Source: Haloplanus ruber
GTDB lineage: Archaea > Halobacteriota > Halobacteria > Halobacteriales > Haloferacaceae
NCBI RefSeq assembly: GCF_024494725.1
Contig: NZ_JANHDK010000007.1
Span: 1-64,000, forward strand
Direction: 5' to 3'
Length of the DNA stretch: 64,000 nt
Position numbers and translations under genes: made by a program. A model generated the notes under the pieces. The model searched no databases. It was not told where the DNA came from and saw only the letters and a list, made by a program, of their open reading frames with translations. Below, in pieces: positions 34,838 through 44,219 of the stretch. Each line of letters begins with the position of its first letter. Positions within the stretch are counted from its first letter, which is position 1.

Positions 34838-35554
34838 ATGGCGACCCGGCGTAGCGACCGGTCCGCGAGCGGCGGAAGCTACCAACTGAAACTGAAGCTT
34901 CGGCACCCGAACTGCTGGATGACAGAGGTGACCCTGGAGAACGACGGACGGCTACTCGTCAGCGCCGTCTACACCGGCGAGGGGAACGTGACGGCTCACG
35001 TCGTCGTCCACGCCAACACCGACGCGGCCGTCGCCGACCTCGTCGCGGCCGCGCGCCGGTCGGTACATACGGACTCGGTCACCGAGATGCAACCACGCGA
35101 CGAGTTCAGCCTCGCGTCGAGACCGATCGGGAAGGCGACCCGCGGCTTGCTCGTCGAGTTCGATCCCGAGGGGAGCATCCACGACGCGATCGTCTCCAAG
35201 GGGTTTCTTCCCCAAGAGCCACTCCGGATGCGCGACGGCTACGAGTACTGGACGGTCGCCGTCGACAAACCCCGCGACCGGCTGCAGGCGGCTCTGGACG
35301 CGATTGCAAGCGAGAACGACGCAGAGATAACGGTTCGTCGGATCGCGACCCGTGGATCGGTCGGCGGGGGCGACGCCGATCTACCGACCCTGTCGGACCG
35401 CCAGCGCGAGATGTTCGAACTGGCACGGGAACGGGGCTACTACGAGTGGCCACGGAACGTCTCGGCCGCCGACCTCGCCGAGGAGGTCGGGGTCGCGAAG
35501 GCGACGGTGCTGGAACACCTTCGGAAGGCCGAGGCGAAACTCTTGGCCCCCTGA
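34838..35554 (+). CDS. HTH-10 (bacterio-opsin activator type) regulator
   Basis: 238 residues. The C-terminal about 55 residues are HTH-10: LSDRQREMFELARERGYYEW and ADLAEEVGVAKATVLEHLRK. The N-terminal domain is beta-rich (HPNCWMTEVTLENDGRLLVS) and may bind a ligand. Haloarchaea use this family widely as regulators. It follows the SHMT-like gene by 42 bases and is convergent with the cyclodeaminase gene. Confidence 0.85.
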   Translation: MATRRSDRSASGGSYQLKLKLRHPNCWMTEVTLENDGRLLVSAVYTGEGNVTAHVVVHANTDAAVADLVAAARRSVHTDSVTEMQPRDEFSLASRPIGKATRGLLVEFDPEGSIHDAIVSKGFLPQEPLRMRDGYEYWTVAVDKPRDRLQAALDAIASENDAEITVRRIATRGSVGGGDADLPTLSDRQREMFELARERGYYEWPRNVSAADLAEEVGVAKATVLEHLRKAEAKLLAP

Positions 35555-35557
35555 GCG

Positions 35558-36532
35558 TTACGCGAAGAAATCGAACGCCTCAACGTCGCCGTCGCGTGCG
35601 GCCTCGTAGACGATGTGGGCGGCCGCGACGTCCTGGATGGCGAGGCCGGTCGAGTCGAAGACTGTCACGCCGTCTACGGCGACGCGACCGTCGCGCTGAC
35701 CGGTCACGATTTCGCCCAGTTCGGCGTCGATGTCCGACTCGTCGATCAGTCCCTCGCTCCATGGGACGTTGATCTCTCCGGAGTGGATACACTGTTCGTG
35801 GTCGTCGATGACGAGTTTGGCCGTGTTGATGACGTCGGCGGCGAGCTCCCGTTTCCCCGGGGCATCGGCGCCTATGGCGTTGACGTGGGTCCGGCCGCCG
35901 AGGTCGGCCGCGGAGACGATCGGATCCTCGACGGGGGTGACCGTCGAGAGGACATCACAGGCGGCAGCGTCCCCAACGTCTCCGGGTCGGACGCTGAACT
36001 CGTCTGCGAACGTGTCGACAAACTGCTCGACGCGGTCGTCGTCGGGGTCCGACACCACTACCTCCTCGATCGGTCGAACCGTCGAGACGGCCTTCAACTG
36101 AGCGTACGACTGAACACCCGCGCCGACGAACCCCATCGAGGTGGCGTCCGCAACGGCGAGGTGATCGGTCGCGACGGCGGCCGCCGCGCCGGTCCGGCGC
36201 ATCGTGAGTTCGGTTCCGTCCATGATGGCGAGCGGAAGCCCGGTCGCCGGATCGGAGTAGACCATGACGCCGAGGACCGTCGGAAGGTCGTGGGTCCCAG
36301 GGTTGTCGGGGTGGACGCTCACCCACTTCACCCCGGCCGCCTCCCAGCTGTCCGCGCCGACGAACGCGGGCATCGATCGGAAGTCACCGGTCGGCACATC
36401 GACGTACGATTTCGCCGGCATCTCGACGGCGTCCGTCTCGTACGCCGCGAACGCGTCCTCGACGGCCGGCACGACGTCGGTCATCGGTGAGTACGTCGCC
36501 ACGTCGGACCCGCTCAGAATGAACGTCTCCAT
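35558..36532 (-). CDS. Ornithine cyclodeaminase / mu-crystallin family enzyme
   Basis: 324 residues from ATG 36532 (METFILSGSDV). The family signature is seen in VKWVSVHPDNPGTHDLPTVL, the Rossmann motif GFVGAGVQSYAQL (about 130) and DGTELTMRRTGAAAAVATDH. Members are NAD(P)H-dependent imine reductases, cyclodeaminases or amino-acid dehydrogenases. In this island it may process an imino or keto product of an amino acid. A start at 36886 would add about 118 residues outside the family. The exact substrate is not visible. Confidence 0.8.
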   Translation of the reverse strand: METFILSGSDVATYSPMTDVVPAVEDAFAAYETDAVEMPAKSYVDVPTGDFRSMPAFVGADSWEAAGVKWVSVHPDNPGTHDLPTVLGVMVYSDPATGLPLAIMDGTELTMRRTGAAAAVATDHLAVADATSMGFVGAGVQSYAQLKAVSTVRPIEEVVVSDPDDDRVEQFVDTFADEFSVRPGDVGDAAACDVLSTVTPVEDPIVSAADLGGRTHVNAIGADAPGKRELAADVINTAKLVIDDHEQCIHSGEINVPWSEGLIDESDIDAELGEIVTGQRDGRVAVDGVTVFDSTGLAIQDVAAAHIVYEAARDGDVEAFDFFA

Positions 36533-36680
36533 ACGTTTCCCGGGAGTGGACGGAACTAATAAACCGCCCCTCTCATATGAGGCGTCTGCGTCCCGGAGCT
36601 CGTTCGGTTCACATCCATAGAATATACCGCGGATGTTCTGTAAATAATAACAATGCTTTTGAAGTGTGACCTTGCATCCT

Positions 36681-37583
36681 ATGTCGAGGTATATCATGGC
36701 AAACACCAATGCAGAGACTGACGATCCGACCGATGCGAACTCGGACGGCGATCGATGGGATCCGATACGAGTATCAGGGAGCTGGAACTTCCACCTGAAG
36801 GCACACCTCACGGTTCTCCTGATCGTGGTCGTCTCCGAGTTCATCGGCACGAAAACGTATCCGGTTGGTCCCGGACAGGTAGTCATCCTCCCGATGCTCT
36901 ACGCCGTCGTGTTCGGGATGTTGCTCGGTTACCAAGTCCTCGGATCGTACGTCGACGCACTGCGGCGCGTCGTCCCGAAGGAAGTCAGCGAGATCAGTTC
37001 GCCGTTGATTGTGGTCGCACTGATGCCGCTGGGCGTGAAGTACGGGACGCTGGTCGCCCCGAACTTCTACGACATCATCGGGGCAGGACCGGCGTTCCTG
37101 CTTCAAGAACTCGGCAATCTGAGCACCATCTTACTTGCGTTGCCGCTTGCCCTCCTGCTCGGACTCAAGCGGGAAGCGATCGGAGCCGCGGTCAGCATCG
37201 CCCGCGAGCCGACCTTGGGGATCATCACTGACCTCTACGGCCCCGATTCGCCCGAGGGGATCGGCGTGCTCGGCACCTATCTGACGGGGACGTTCCTCGG
37301 CACGCTCTTTTTCGGCATCCTCGGCGGACTCGCACCGATAACCGGTCTCCATCCGCGAGCGATCGCGATGGCCTGTGGCATGGGAAGCGGGAGTATGATG
37401 ACCGCCTGTGCGGGGTCGCTGGCGACCGCGGTCACCGCGGTGCCGGAAGACGAGATCCTCGCGTTCGCCGCGACGAGCAACCTGCTCACGGGACTGACCG
37501 GCGTGTACGTCGTCCTGTTCGTCGGCGTCCCGCTCATCAACAAGCTGTACAGCGTGCTTAATCCGACCATCGGGGGGAACTAA
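36681..37583 (+). CDS. DUF3100-type membrane transporter subunit
   Basis: About 300 residues with eight or so predicted membrane helices (HLTVLLIVVVSEFIG; VVILPMLYAVVFGMLLGYQV; STILLALPLALLLGL; GTFLGTLFFGILGGLAPITG). A conserved loop (ACGMGSGSMMTACAGSLATA) resembles DUF3100 proteins. The acidic, Asn-rich start lies in the cytoplasm. Start is ATG 36681 or 36696. The next gene begins two bases after its stop. A carrier for the island's substrate is inferred. Confidence 0.7.
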   Translation: MSRYIMANTNAETDDPTDANSDGDRWDPIRVSGSWNFHLKAHLTVLLIVVVSEFIGTKTYPVGPGQVVILPMLYAVVFGMLLGYQVLGSYVDALRRVVPKEVSEISSPLIVVALMPLGVKYGTLVAPNFYDIIGAGPAFLLQELGNLSTILLALPLALLLGLKREAIGAAVSIAREPTLGIITDLYGPDSPEGIGVLGTYLTGTFLGTLFFGILGGLAPITGLHPRAIAMACGMGSGSMMTACAGSLATAVTAVPEDEILAFAATSNLLTGLTGVYVVLFVGVPLINKLYSVLNPTIGGN

Positions 37584-37584
37584 C

Positions 37585-38043
37585 ATGGATCGAGCCGAAT
37601 TCGTCACGAACGCGCTGGCAATGCTCGTCGTCGTCGGCATCATCACGCTCATCGGCAACACCGTGGGATACGACGCTGGCCTCGTCGAATCGATCCCCGG
37701 AATCGCCCTCATCATCGCGATCGGAATCGTCTCGCTGTTTCTGGCCCGCGAGATCCCGCTCGAACTCCCCTCGTTCGCGTACGCCATCTTCATCGCGATG
37801 GTCCTAGCACTTCCCTTCTCACCGACACAGGAGGTCTTCCTCAGGTACACGGACCGGATCAGCTTCCTCGCGACGGCCACGCCGATCTTGGCATACGCCG
37901 GGCTCTCGGTCTCTCTGCAGATGGACCGGTTCAAACAGATCGGCTGGAAACTGGTCGTGGTCGCCGTCTTCGTCTTCTTCGGTACGTTCTTCGGCTCCGC
38001 GATCATCGCCCAAGCCGTGTTGTCCTTCCAAGGGATCATCTGA
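37585..38043 (+). CDS. Small membrane partner of the DUF3100-like protein
   Basis: 152 residues, four or five membrane helices (NALAMLVVVGIITLIGN; GIALIIAIGIVSLFLA; SFAYAIFIAMVLALPF; LVVVAVFVFFGTFFGSAIIA). Start ATG 37585 directly after the previous stop. Together the two proteins probably form one transport unit. Confidence 0.7.
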   Translation: MDRAEFVTNALAMLVVVGIITLIGNTVGYDAGLVESIPGIALIIAIGIVSLFLAREIPLELPSFAYAIFIAMVLALPFSPTQEVFLRYTDRISFLATATPILAYAGLSVSLQMDRFKQIGWKLVVVAVFVFFGTFFGSAIIAQAVLSFQGII

Positions 38044-38127
38044 GGCATCGATCCCCGACGGTCGCGTTCTCCGCACCGACCTGACAGCGGATGCAGACGT
38101 GTCGCGGCGGCCTCCAACCGAAGCGGC

Positions 38128-39186
38128 CTACGAAAGCGTCGCCGCGAGGAACCTGGTCAGGATCTCCCCCGTGCGTTCGACCTGCTCAACGGGAACAAAC
38201 TCGTGTTCGGAGTGGGCGATTGGCTGGTCGCCGTCGCTGATCAGCCCGGGACCGAACACGACGACGGGCATGTAGGGGGCGAAAAACGCCGCCTCGGTGG
38301 CGGCGTCGAACGGCCGGACGGTCGGCTGTGTGTCCCGCTCCGCAACCACGTGATCCCGGAACGACGTGACGAACGCATCGGTCGCGTCGGTCTTGAAGGA
38401 GTCGAGCGACGAGCCGCCGTCGTAGAAGCCGACGTCGGCCTCACAGACCAGATCCTGAAGCACTTCCTCGATCTTGCCGACGGCGTCCTCCCGAGACTCG
38501 CCGGGGACCGTCCGGTAGTCGACGACGAACTTCGTGTACTCCGGAACTTGGTTCGGACGGTTGCCACCCTCGATGATCGTGGGCGTGAAGTTGTTCGGCC
38601 CGAGCGTCTCGTCTTCCAGATGCGGGAGGTCGCCGATCCGCCTGATCGCCTCGGCGGCACACGCCGTTGTGTTGGTGCCGCTTTCGGGGGTCGCGCCGTG
38701 GGCCGACGCGCCGAACAGTTCCACCAGCAGGTCGTAGTGCCCGCGTGCCGAGGGACAGACATCCAGTCCGGACGGCTCGCCAACGATTGCGAAGTCAGCC
38801 TCGATACCGTCCGAGAGGTAGTGATAAAGGCCGCGCTGGGTCGTCTCCTCGTCCGGAGAGATCACGAGTCGGACGCTCCCGGCGTCGGGGTCGACACAGG
38901 AGAATGCGGCCAACATCGGGGCGAGACAGCCTTTTGCGTCGCAGGCGCCACGCCCGCGGATCTCGTCACCCACTCGCTCGAACGGGACGTGGGGGGAGAC
39001 GACGTCCATGTGGGAGTTGAGGACGATCCGTGGCCCGTCTCGGTCGCCGCGCTTCTCGGCGCACACACAGCCCGTCTCGTCCAGTTCCGCGCCGTCGATC
39101 ACCTTGATCAGGTACTCCTGAATCTCGTCGACGTCCTCGTGACTCTCGATCCGCATCAGCCGCTCTAATTGCTCTACTGAATCCAT
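38128..39186 (-). CDS. M20 family metallo-deacylase (ArgE/DapE-like)
   Basis: 352 residues. Metal-ligand motifs are present: LNSHMDVVSPH (His, Asp), GRGACDAKGCLAPML (bridging Asp), SPDEETTQ (catalytic Glu pair), VGEPSGLD and a late His in PIAHSEHEFV. A dimerisation lid domain occupies about 165-270. It is divergent from dgcN. In the proposed pathway it would remove the acetyl group from N-acetyl-L-glutamate to give L-glutamate. That step is inferred from context. Confidence 0.8.
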   Translation of the reverse strand: MDSVEQLERLMRIESHEDVDEIQEYLIKVIDGAELDETGCVCAEKRGDRDGPRIVLNSHMDVVSPHVPFERVGDEIRGRGACDAKGCLAPMLAAFSCVDPDAGSVRLVISPDEETTQRGLYHYLSDGIEADFAIVGEPSGLDVCPSARGHYDLLVELFGASAHGATPESGTNTTACAAEAIRRIGDLPHLEDETLGPNNFTPTIIEGGNRPNQVPEYTKFVVDYRTVPGESREDAVGKIEEVLQDLVCEADVGFYDGGSSLDSFKTDATDAFVTSFRDHVVAERDTQPTVRPFDAATEAAFFAPYMPVVVFGPGLISDGDQPIAHSEHEFVPVEQVERTGEILTRFLAATLS

Positions 39187-39271
39187 ACCGTCGTGTCTCT
39201 TTGCTCATACATATCCTTTGGTATCGAACGTCTTACAGCTCGTCGAGACATCCAATCCCGTCGGAACGGTA

Positions 39272-39287
39272 CCCTCTCATGAGAGGG
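39272..39287. promoter_or_regulatory. Palindromic operator candidate
   Basis: CCCTCTCATGAGAGGG is a perfect 16-bp palindrome between the divergent M20 and dgcN genes, about 36 bases before ATG 39324. A related core (CTCATATGAG) occurs at about 36571-36580, upstream of the cyclodeaminase gene. Both may bind the IclR or HTH-10 regulator. Confidence 0.5.
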
Positions 39288-39323
39288 AGGGAAGATTAGA
39301 TGGAGCCGCCCGCGGAGACCAGT

Positions 39324-40409
39324 ATGGACCTTCGAGACCACTTCGAGACGCCAGTCCCGGTTGCCGTTCTCGCCGAGGGCGAGTTCGGGACGACTGAAGG
39401 GAAGACCGCGAACGGTATCGTCACAAGCAGCGAGGTGTTCGATACCTGCGTCGTGGTGGACTCACAGCGGGCCGGGCGTCATCCCACTGACGTCCTCGAG
39501 AGTCGCGACGCGCCGGAGGTGCCCATCGTGGCGTCGGTGGCGGCTGCCCTGGCAGAAGCCCCGGAGATAGAGGCACTGGTCATCGGCGTGGCGCCCGCCG
39601 GCGGTTCCCTGCCCGAGTCGTGGGTAGACGACATCGAGGCGGCGATCCGAGCGGGCTGTGACGTCGTCTCCGGTCTGCACGTGTTCCTCACGGAGGACAA
39701 ACACTGGACGGACCTCGCCGAGAAGCACGGCACACGACTGATTGACGTCCGGAAACCCCCTGGCGAGGACGCCCTCCGAGTGGGTGACGGGTCGGTCGAC
39801 GACGTGTCTACGGACGTGGTGCTCACGCTGGGCACGGACTGTGCGGTCGGCAAGCGGACGACGACATACGAACTCTATCGGGCCGCACGCGACGCGGGAT
39901 ACGACGCCGGCTGGGTTGCGACCGGCCAGACGGGCATCATGATCGGCGCTCACCAGGGGGCAGTCATCGACCGCGTCCCGGCCGACTTCACCGCCGGCGT
40001 CGTCGAGGACATGGTGGCTGCGGTGGGAGAGACCCACGACGTCGTCTTCGTCGAGGGACAGGCGTCGCTCACCCACCGGGCCTACGCCGGCGTGACACTC
40101 TCGGTCCTGCACGGGAGCTGGCCCGACGCCGTCGTCATCGCGGACGAACCTGGGCGGCGGACCCGAACCCACTTCGAGGATTTCGAGGTGGCAGGGGTCG
40201 AGACGGAGGTGCGTCTCGTCGAGGAACTGTCCGACGCTGAGGTGGCCGCCGTCTCGACGTGGGGCGACTCCGAAACCGAGGCGTCGCGTCACGACCTCCC
40301 GGTGGCGAACGTCTACGAGGAGGGCGGGCCGCGAAAGTTGCTCTCGGCCGTCAGTGAGGCGCTCGCGGCGCCGTCGACGACCGGTGAAGCCACGGGGTCA
40401 GGAGCATGA
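39324..40409 (+). CDS. dgcN: DUF1611 protein, DgcN-like N-acetyltransferase
   Basis: 361 residues from ATG 39324 (an in-frame ATG lies at 39300). The N-terminal Rossmann-like half has VAVLAEGEFGTTEGKTANGI. The C-terminal half is a P-loop domain with GTDCAVGKRTTTYELYRAAR, WVATGQTGIMIGAHQGAVID and FVEGQASLTH. DUF1611 proteins paired with an enolase-superfamily epimerase are DgcN, which acetylates D-glutamate in a catabolic route known from marine proteobacteria and halophilic archaea. The stop overlaps dgcA (ATGA), which supports a pair. Family is firm, substrate inferred. Confidence 0.8.
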   Translation: MDLRDHFETPVPVAVLAEGEFGTTEGKTANGIVTSSEVFDTCVVVDSQRAGRHPTDVLESRDAPEVPIVASVAAALAEAPEIEALVIGVAPAGGSLPESWVDDIEAAIRAGCDVVSGLHVFLTEDKHWTDLAEKHGTRLIDVRKPPGEDALRVGDGSVDDVSTDVVLTLGTDCAVGKRTTTYELYRAARDAGYDAGWVATGQTGIMIGAHQGAVIDRVPADFTAGVVEDMVAAVGETHDVVFVEGQASLTHRAYAGVTLSVLHGSWPDAVVIADEPGRRTRTHFEDFEVAGVETEVRLVEELSDAEVAAVSTWGDSETEASRHDLPVANVYEEGGPRKLLSAVSEALAAPSTTGEATGSGA

Positions 40410-41452
40410 GCGACGTCGTCGCCGTGACGGTCGACGCGTTCGACCACCCGCTCGCGGAACCCTTCGAGATCAGCCTCGGGACACAGCGAGAGGCGTCGAG
40501 CGTCCTCGTCACCGTCGAAACCGAGGCGGGAGTCACCGGCCACGGCGAGGGCTCGCCGCTCCCGCCAGTCACGGGCGAAACGCAGGCTGCGGCGGTCGAA
40601 ACCGTCCGCGGCGTCGCCGGCCTGATCAAGGGACGGGATGTCGCCGACTACCGCGAACTCGTCAGCGACGTTCGAGCCGCCGTGCCCGGCGCCGTCTCGG
40701 CGCTGTTCGCCGTCGAGACGGCGATCCTCGACGCCTACTGCCGCGAGGTCGATCTCCCGCTGTCGGCGCTTTTCGGCGGGCCTCCGGAGCCAGTCACGAC
40801 GGACATGACGATCCCGATCCTCACTCCCGAGCGGGCGGCCGAGCGGGCGACGGAGGCCGTCTCGGCGGGCTACGACCACCTGAAGATCAAGACCGGCTCC
40901 GACGTCGCCGAGGACGCCGAACGCGTCCGGGCTGTCGCCCGTGTCGCTCCGGATGCGTCGCTGAAGGTGGACGCGAACCAGGGGTGGACGGTCAAAGAGA
41001 CCGGCCGGTTCGCCGACCAGATGGCCGAAAGCGGCGTCAGTCTTGAACTGATCGAGCAACCGGTGCCCGCGTCCGACGTCGCCGGCCTTGCCCGCGTCCG
41101 TGAGCGCGTCGGCGTCCCGATCGCAGCGGACGAGGCCGTCTTCTCGCCCGCGGACGCGAGCAGGATCGTCCGTGAGGGAGCCGCAGACGTCATCAACGCG
41201 AAACTGGGGAAGTCGGGACCGCTCGCGGTCGCGGACATCGCTGCCATCGCCGAGGCGGCCGACCTCGAACTCATGGTCGGCTGTATGCTCGAAAGCGCCG
41301 TCGGTATCCACACCAGCGCTCACGTCGTCGCCGGCCTCGGCGGATTCGACTATGTCGACCTCGACGGCAACCGCCTCCTCGCTGCGGATGTCGTCGAGGA
41401 CGGCGGCCCCGTGCATTCGATCGCCGGCCCGGGACACGGCGTGACGCCCTGA
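40406..41452 (+). CDS. dgcA: Enolase-superfamily epimerase, DgcA-like
   Basis: 348 residues of the muconate-lactonizing/dipeptide epimerase group. Catalytic parts are visible: KxK in HLKIKTGSDV, metal ligands in SLKVDANQGW, LELIEQPVP and IAADEAVF, and the second Lys in INAKLGKSGP. In the DgcN/DgcA route it turns N-acetyl-D-glutamate into N-acetyl-L-glutamate. Its start overlaps the dgcN stop. A dipeptide epimerase activity (L-Ala-D/L-Glu type) is the alternative. Confidence 0.8.
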   Translation: MSDVVAVTVDAFDHPLAEPFEISLGTQREASSVLVTVETEAGVTGHGEGSPLPPVTGETQAAAVETVRGVAGLIKGRDVADYRELVSDVRAAVPGAVSALFAVETAILDAYCREVDLPLSALFGGPPEPVTTDMTIPILTPERAAERATEAVSAGYDHLKIKTGSDVAEDAERVRAVARVAPDASLKVDANQGWTVKETGRFADQMAESGVSLELIEQPVPASDVAGLARVRERVGVPIAADEAVFSPADASRIVREGAADVINAKLGKSGPLAVADIAAIAEAADLELMVGCMLESAVGIHTSAHVVAGLGGFDYVDLDGNRLLAADVVEDGGPVHSIAGPGHGVTP

Positions 41453-42258
41453 TACGGTAACGAGGCGCCGGATCCGGCATCGTCCCGCAAACCAATCAGT
41501 TCTAAAGACTGTATTGGATCCACACATGTCAAACAAACATTGTTTCTATACGTCCGCGACGAGTGCCGCTCGACCGCCCCCATCCCGGAGTCGGATGTCG
41601 GTCGACGCACAATCCACGAATATCCGCCCGTTCAGAGGCACTAGAACGGGTTCGCGATGTCCCCGACCACGTATTCCGCGGCTCTCGTCGTTCCGGAGAA
41701 CAGCGACGAACGGTCCCCCAAATGGGACTGAGCGCCCGATATGAAGCGTTTCGACGTGATCGATCCCTTGTCCCGTCGATGCTCGCCACGACGGCGCCGC
41801 CACACCAAAGGAACCGACGCGATACGTCACGTCAGTTGACGTATTTGATATCGATATGAACGGTTTTTACACATGTTGATTCTGTCGGTCCGGGTCGCAT
41901 CGAGCCCAGCGGTGGGGCAGTCGTGGCACTGGCTATCGGCCCGGAGTCCATCGCGACCCGGGGGTATAAGATAGACACAAACCTTCGTCGACGTGTCATG
42001 CACCACACCGTACTCGCGAGCGAGGCGAGGACGGTCGTCTCGCCCGATCGGATCGAACTCGGTGCCGGAGCGGTCGATTTCCTTGGCGGCCACGCCGCCC
42101 TCCCTTAGTACCGCGATCGCCGCATTTGTTGGGCTTACGCTCATCGGCGGCCTCATCAGGATCGTCGGTACCGCCGTGGTTCGCCAACTTCGAAATCCCG
42201 TGGAAAGTACCGGTTGCTGTATGGGGCCGTGCTCTTCCCGTATGCATACTCTCCTAGG
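41453..42258. other. Eroded stretch at the right border of the island
   Basis: No complete gene is visible. A minus-strand frame at about 41998-42156 (SPTNAAIAVLREGGVAAKEI) looks coding but has no recognised family or clear context. A hairpin (GTCACGTCAGTTGACGTA) lies near 41827. The stretch ends at the target duplication of the IS5-type element. Confidence 0.35.
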
Positions 42259-43198
42259 GGCTGTGTTGAATCACTAGATGGCGTCGGGATGGGTCGCTAA
42301 ATCAAAGGAGTTGAAGCGGGACGATTTGGTTGTCTATGACACAAATCTCCCGCTTCACTGGTGAGATTGTGCCGATTGCCCAAGTTGTTACCGGTGATGG
42401 AGACGAATCCGCCGCCCCGGAAGGTGGCGGCGGATTCGCCGACTATGCCCTCGTTTCCCTCCACTGTCTGCGGATTTACCTCGACACGTCCTACCGAATG
42501 ACGATTGACCTGCTCAAAGAGATGCCACAAATAACCGGGGAGATCGGCCTCAGCGCGGCCGATCTCCCCTCTCCATCCACGTTGTGTAAAGCGTTCGACC
42601 GGATCAGTATGAGCGTCTGCCGAGTGCTGCTGCGCCAGTCGGCGCAGCTGCACGACCCCTCGAAACACGGCGCGATCGACGCGACATTCTACGAACGCTC
42701 AGCAGCGAGCCGCCACTACTGCCAGCGAATAAGCTACCGCGTGCAGATGCTGAAGGTCACGAAACTCGTCGATACAGACTCTCAAGCCATCCTTGACGTT
42801 CACTGCTCGACGACTCGAGAAGGAAGCGACGCAGACCTCGCTGAGCAGATCGCCCGCCGGAATGCGGGCGATCTGCGGTCTCTTGCCGCCGATAAAGGCT
42901 ATGACAAGCAGTCGCTCCGCGAATCCCTTCGTGACCTCGGGATTCGCCCGCTCATCAAACATCGCATCTTCGCACCGTATGATCACGCGCACAACGCCAG
43001 AATCGATGAACAGCGCTACAATCAGCGCTCGATGACCGAAACCGTGAACTCGGCTGTCAAGCGCTCGCTCGGCTTCGCCGTGCGAGCGCGTTCCTGGTTC
43101 CGTGAGTTCCGAGAAATCGCCCTGATGTGTGTCGTCTATAACATCAAGCGATCTGTGAAACAGTGAATTCCACCGCCATATGGCGATTCAACACAGCC
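42259..43198 (+). mobile_element. Intact IS5-type insertion sequence (940 bp)
   Basis: Perfect 14-bp inverted ends GGCTGTGTTGAATC and GATTCAACACAGCC bound the element. It is flanked by an 8-bp direct repeat, CTCCTAGG at 42251-42258 and 43199-43206. One full transposase gene fills it. The clean duplication marks a recent insertion. Confidence 0.9.
42336..43166 (+). CDS. IS5-type transposase
   Basis: 276 residues from ATG 42336. DDE triad: Asp in HGAIDATFYERSAASRHY, Asp in SLAADKGYDKQSLRE, and Glu in MTETVNSAVKRSLGFAVRAR. The N-terminal part contains TIDLLKEMPQI and LSAADLPSPSTLCKAFD. The frame is uninterrupted, so the enzyme is probably active. Confidence 0.9.
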   Translation: MTQISRFTGEIVPIAQVVTGDGDESAAPEGGGGFADYALVSLHCLRIYLDTSYRMTIDLLKEMPQITGEIGLSAADLPSPSTLCKAFDRISMSVCRVLLRQSAQLHDPSKHGAIDATFYERSAASRHYCQRISYRVQMLKVTKLVDTDSQAILDVHCSTTREGSDADLAEQIARRNAGDLRSLAADKGYDKQSLRESLRDLGIRPLIKHRIFAPYDHAHNARIDEQRYNQRSMTETVNSAVKRSLGFAVRARSWFREFREIALMCVVYNIKRSVKQ

Positions 43199-43281
43199 CT
43201 CCTAGGGCGTATTAGCCCTCACTGGCTCCGGGGCGGCATTCCTCACGGCGCTTCCAGCTTAGTCCGGAACTGCTGGATGGA

Positions 43282-44111
43282 GTGCTCTCGCAGTTCGTCA
43301 CGTTCCTCGCGGCCGGCTGTATCTGGCTTGTTTCGTATCTCCCGACGGTACGAGGTGTCCGCGAAGTACATGATGTGAAACTTGCTACCAGCACCGCGAT
43401 CAGCAAGATAGCACGGTACGTCGTCGGGCATAGTGTTGTTCTTTCGGTAGTATTCATACCGTTCCAAGTGTTCTCGCTTGCGTCTTCACCACTTGTCTTC
43501 GTTCCCGCTCTCGTCATTCTCATACTTGGTGTGCTGTACGCGTCCCCATGGCTGATCCCAGTACTTCGTTCGACTTCAACGCCGACTGGGGTGCGTGCCG
43601 ATTGAGTCGAACGGCTCTGTTCACGGGCAGGTCTAACGTACGAAACGCCCGAATCCTCAAAACTGAAAATGAAGAAACGGCGAGTACAGTCGTTCGCGGG
43701 CCACCGAGCTACCGACGCCTCTTCGTCACAGGTGCATTTCTCGATGTATTCGGCGATGAGACAGCCACCGCGCTGCTTGCAACCGAGGCAGGGAAACTTC
43801 AGACCCACGTTTTCGACATCAGGCTTGGGACTGTCCTCGTTGCGAGTATCGCACTCATCGCGTCCGTCATCGGTATCGGATCACGGTGGTCGTTACTCGG
43901 ACTCTCACTTGGCGTGGTTCTTATCGGGGTTTGGCTTGGCCGTCGACGAATCCGCGCCGCTGACGAGTACGCTGCCGAACAGGTCAGGCAGACGACCGTC
44001 GCTGATGCGCTTACCGAGTACGCCGACGTGCACGCCTTAGAACCAGCACGAAGGCGGATACCAAACCCACACACTATCAAGGTCGCTCTCGGGGACCGAA
44101 TCGTTCCGTGA
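43282..44111 (+). pseudogene. Frameshifted M48-like membrane protease with degenerate active site
   Basis: Two overlapping frames make one protein. 43282-43605 encodes two or three membrane helices (QFVTFLAAGCIWLVSYLPTV; VVLSVVFIPFQVFSLASSPL). 43548-44111 encodes RLFVTGAFLDVFGDETATAL, then LLATEAGKLQTH, two more helices and a charged tail. The order matches M48 (HtpX-like) peptidases, but the HExxH position reads TEAGK, so the first His is lost. The shift lies near 43600. The family call is a resemblance. Confidence 0.45.
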
Positions 44112-44219
44112 TTCGGTTTGAACATCCCTGTGAGGTGGGCAATTATCGAACACATTATGTGATTGTCAAGTAGTGGATGAAAACTTAGTAATGCGCATGA
44201 ACATAGCCCTGAATACGCT

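Noticed and set aside
35615-36490. Plus-strand frame opposite the cyclodeaminase
   Set aside because: No motif and a basic composition. The minus strand has the Rossmann and family signatures.
38203-39168. Plus-strand frame opposite the M20 enzyme
   Set aside because: The minus strand carries all M20 metal motifs. The plus frame is its shadow.
43328-43345. Possible sixth copy of the GTTTGTATCTCCCG motif (GTTTCGTATCTCCCG)
   Set aside because: It has an extra C, lies inside the M48-like coding remnant and has no matching flank.
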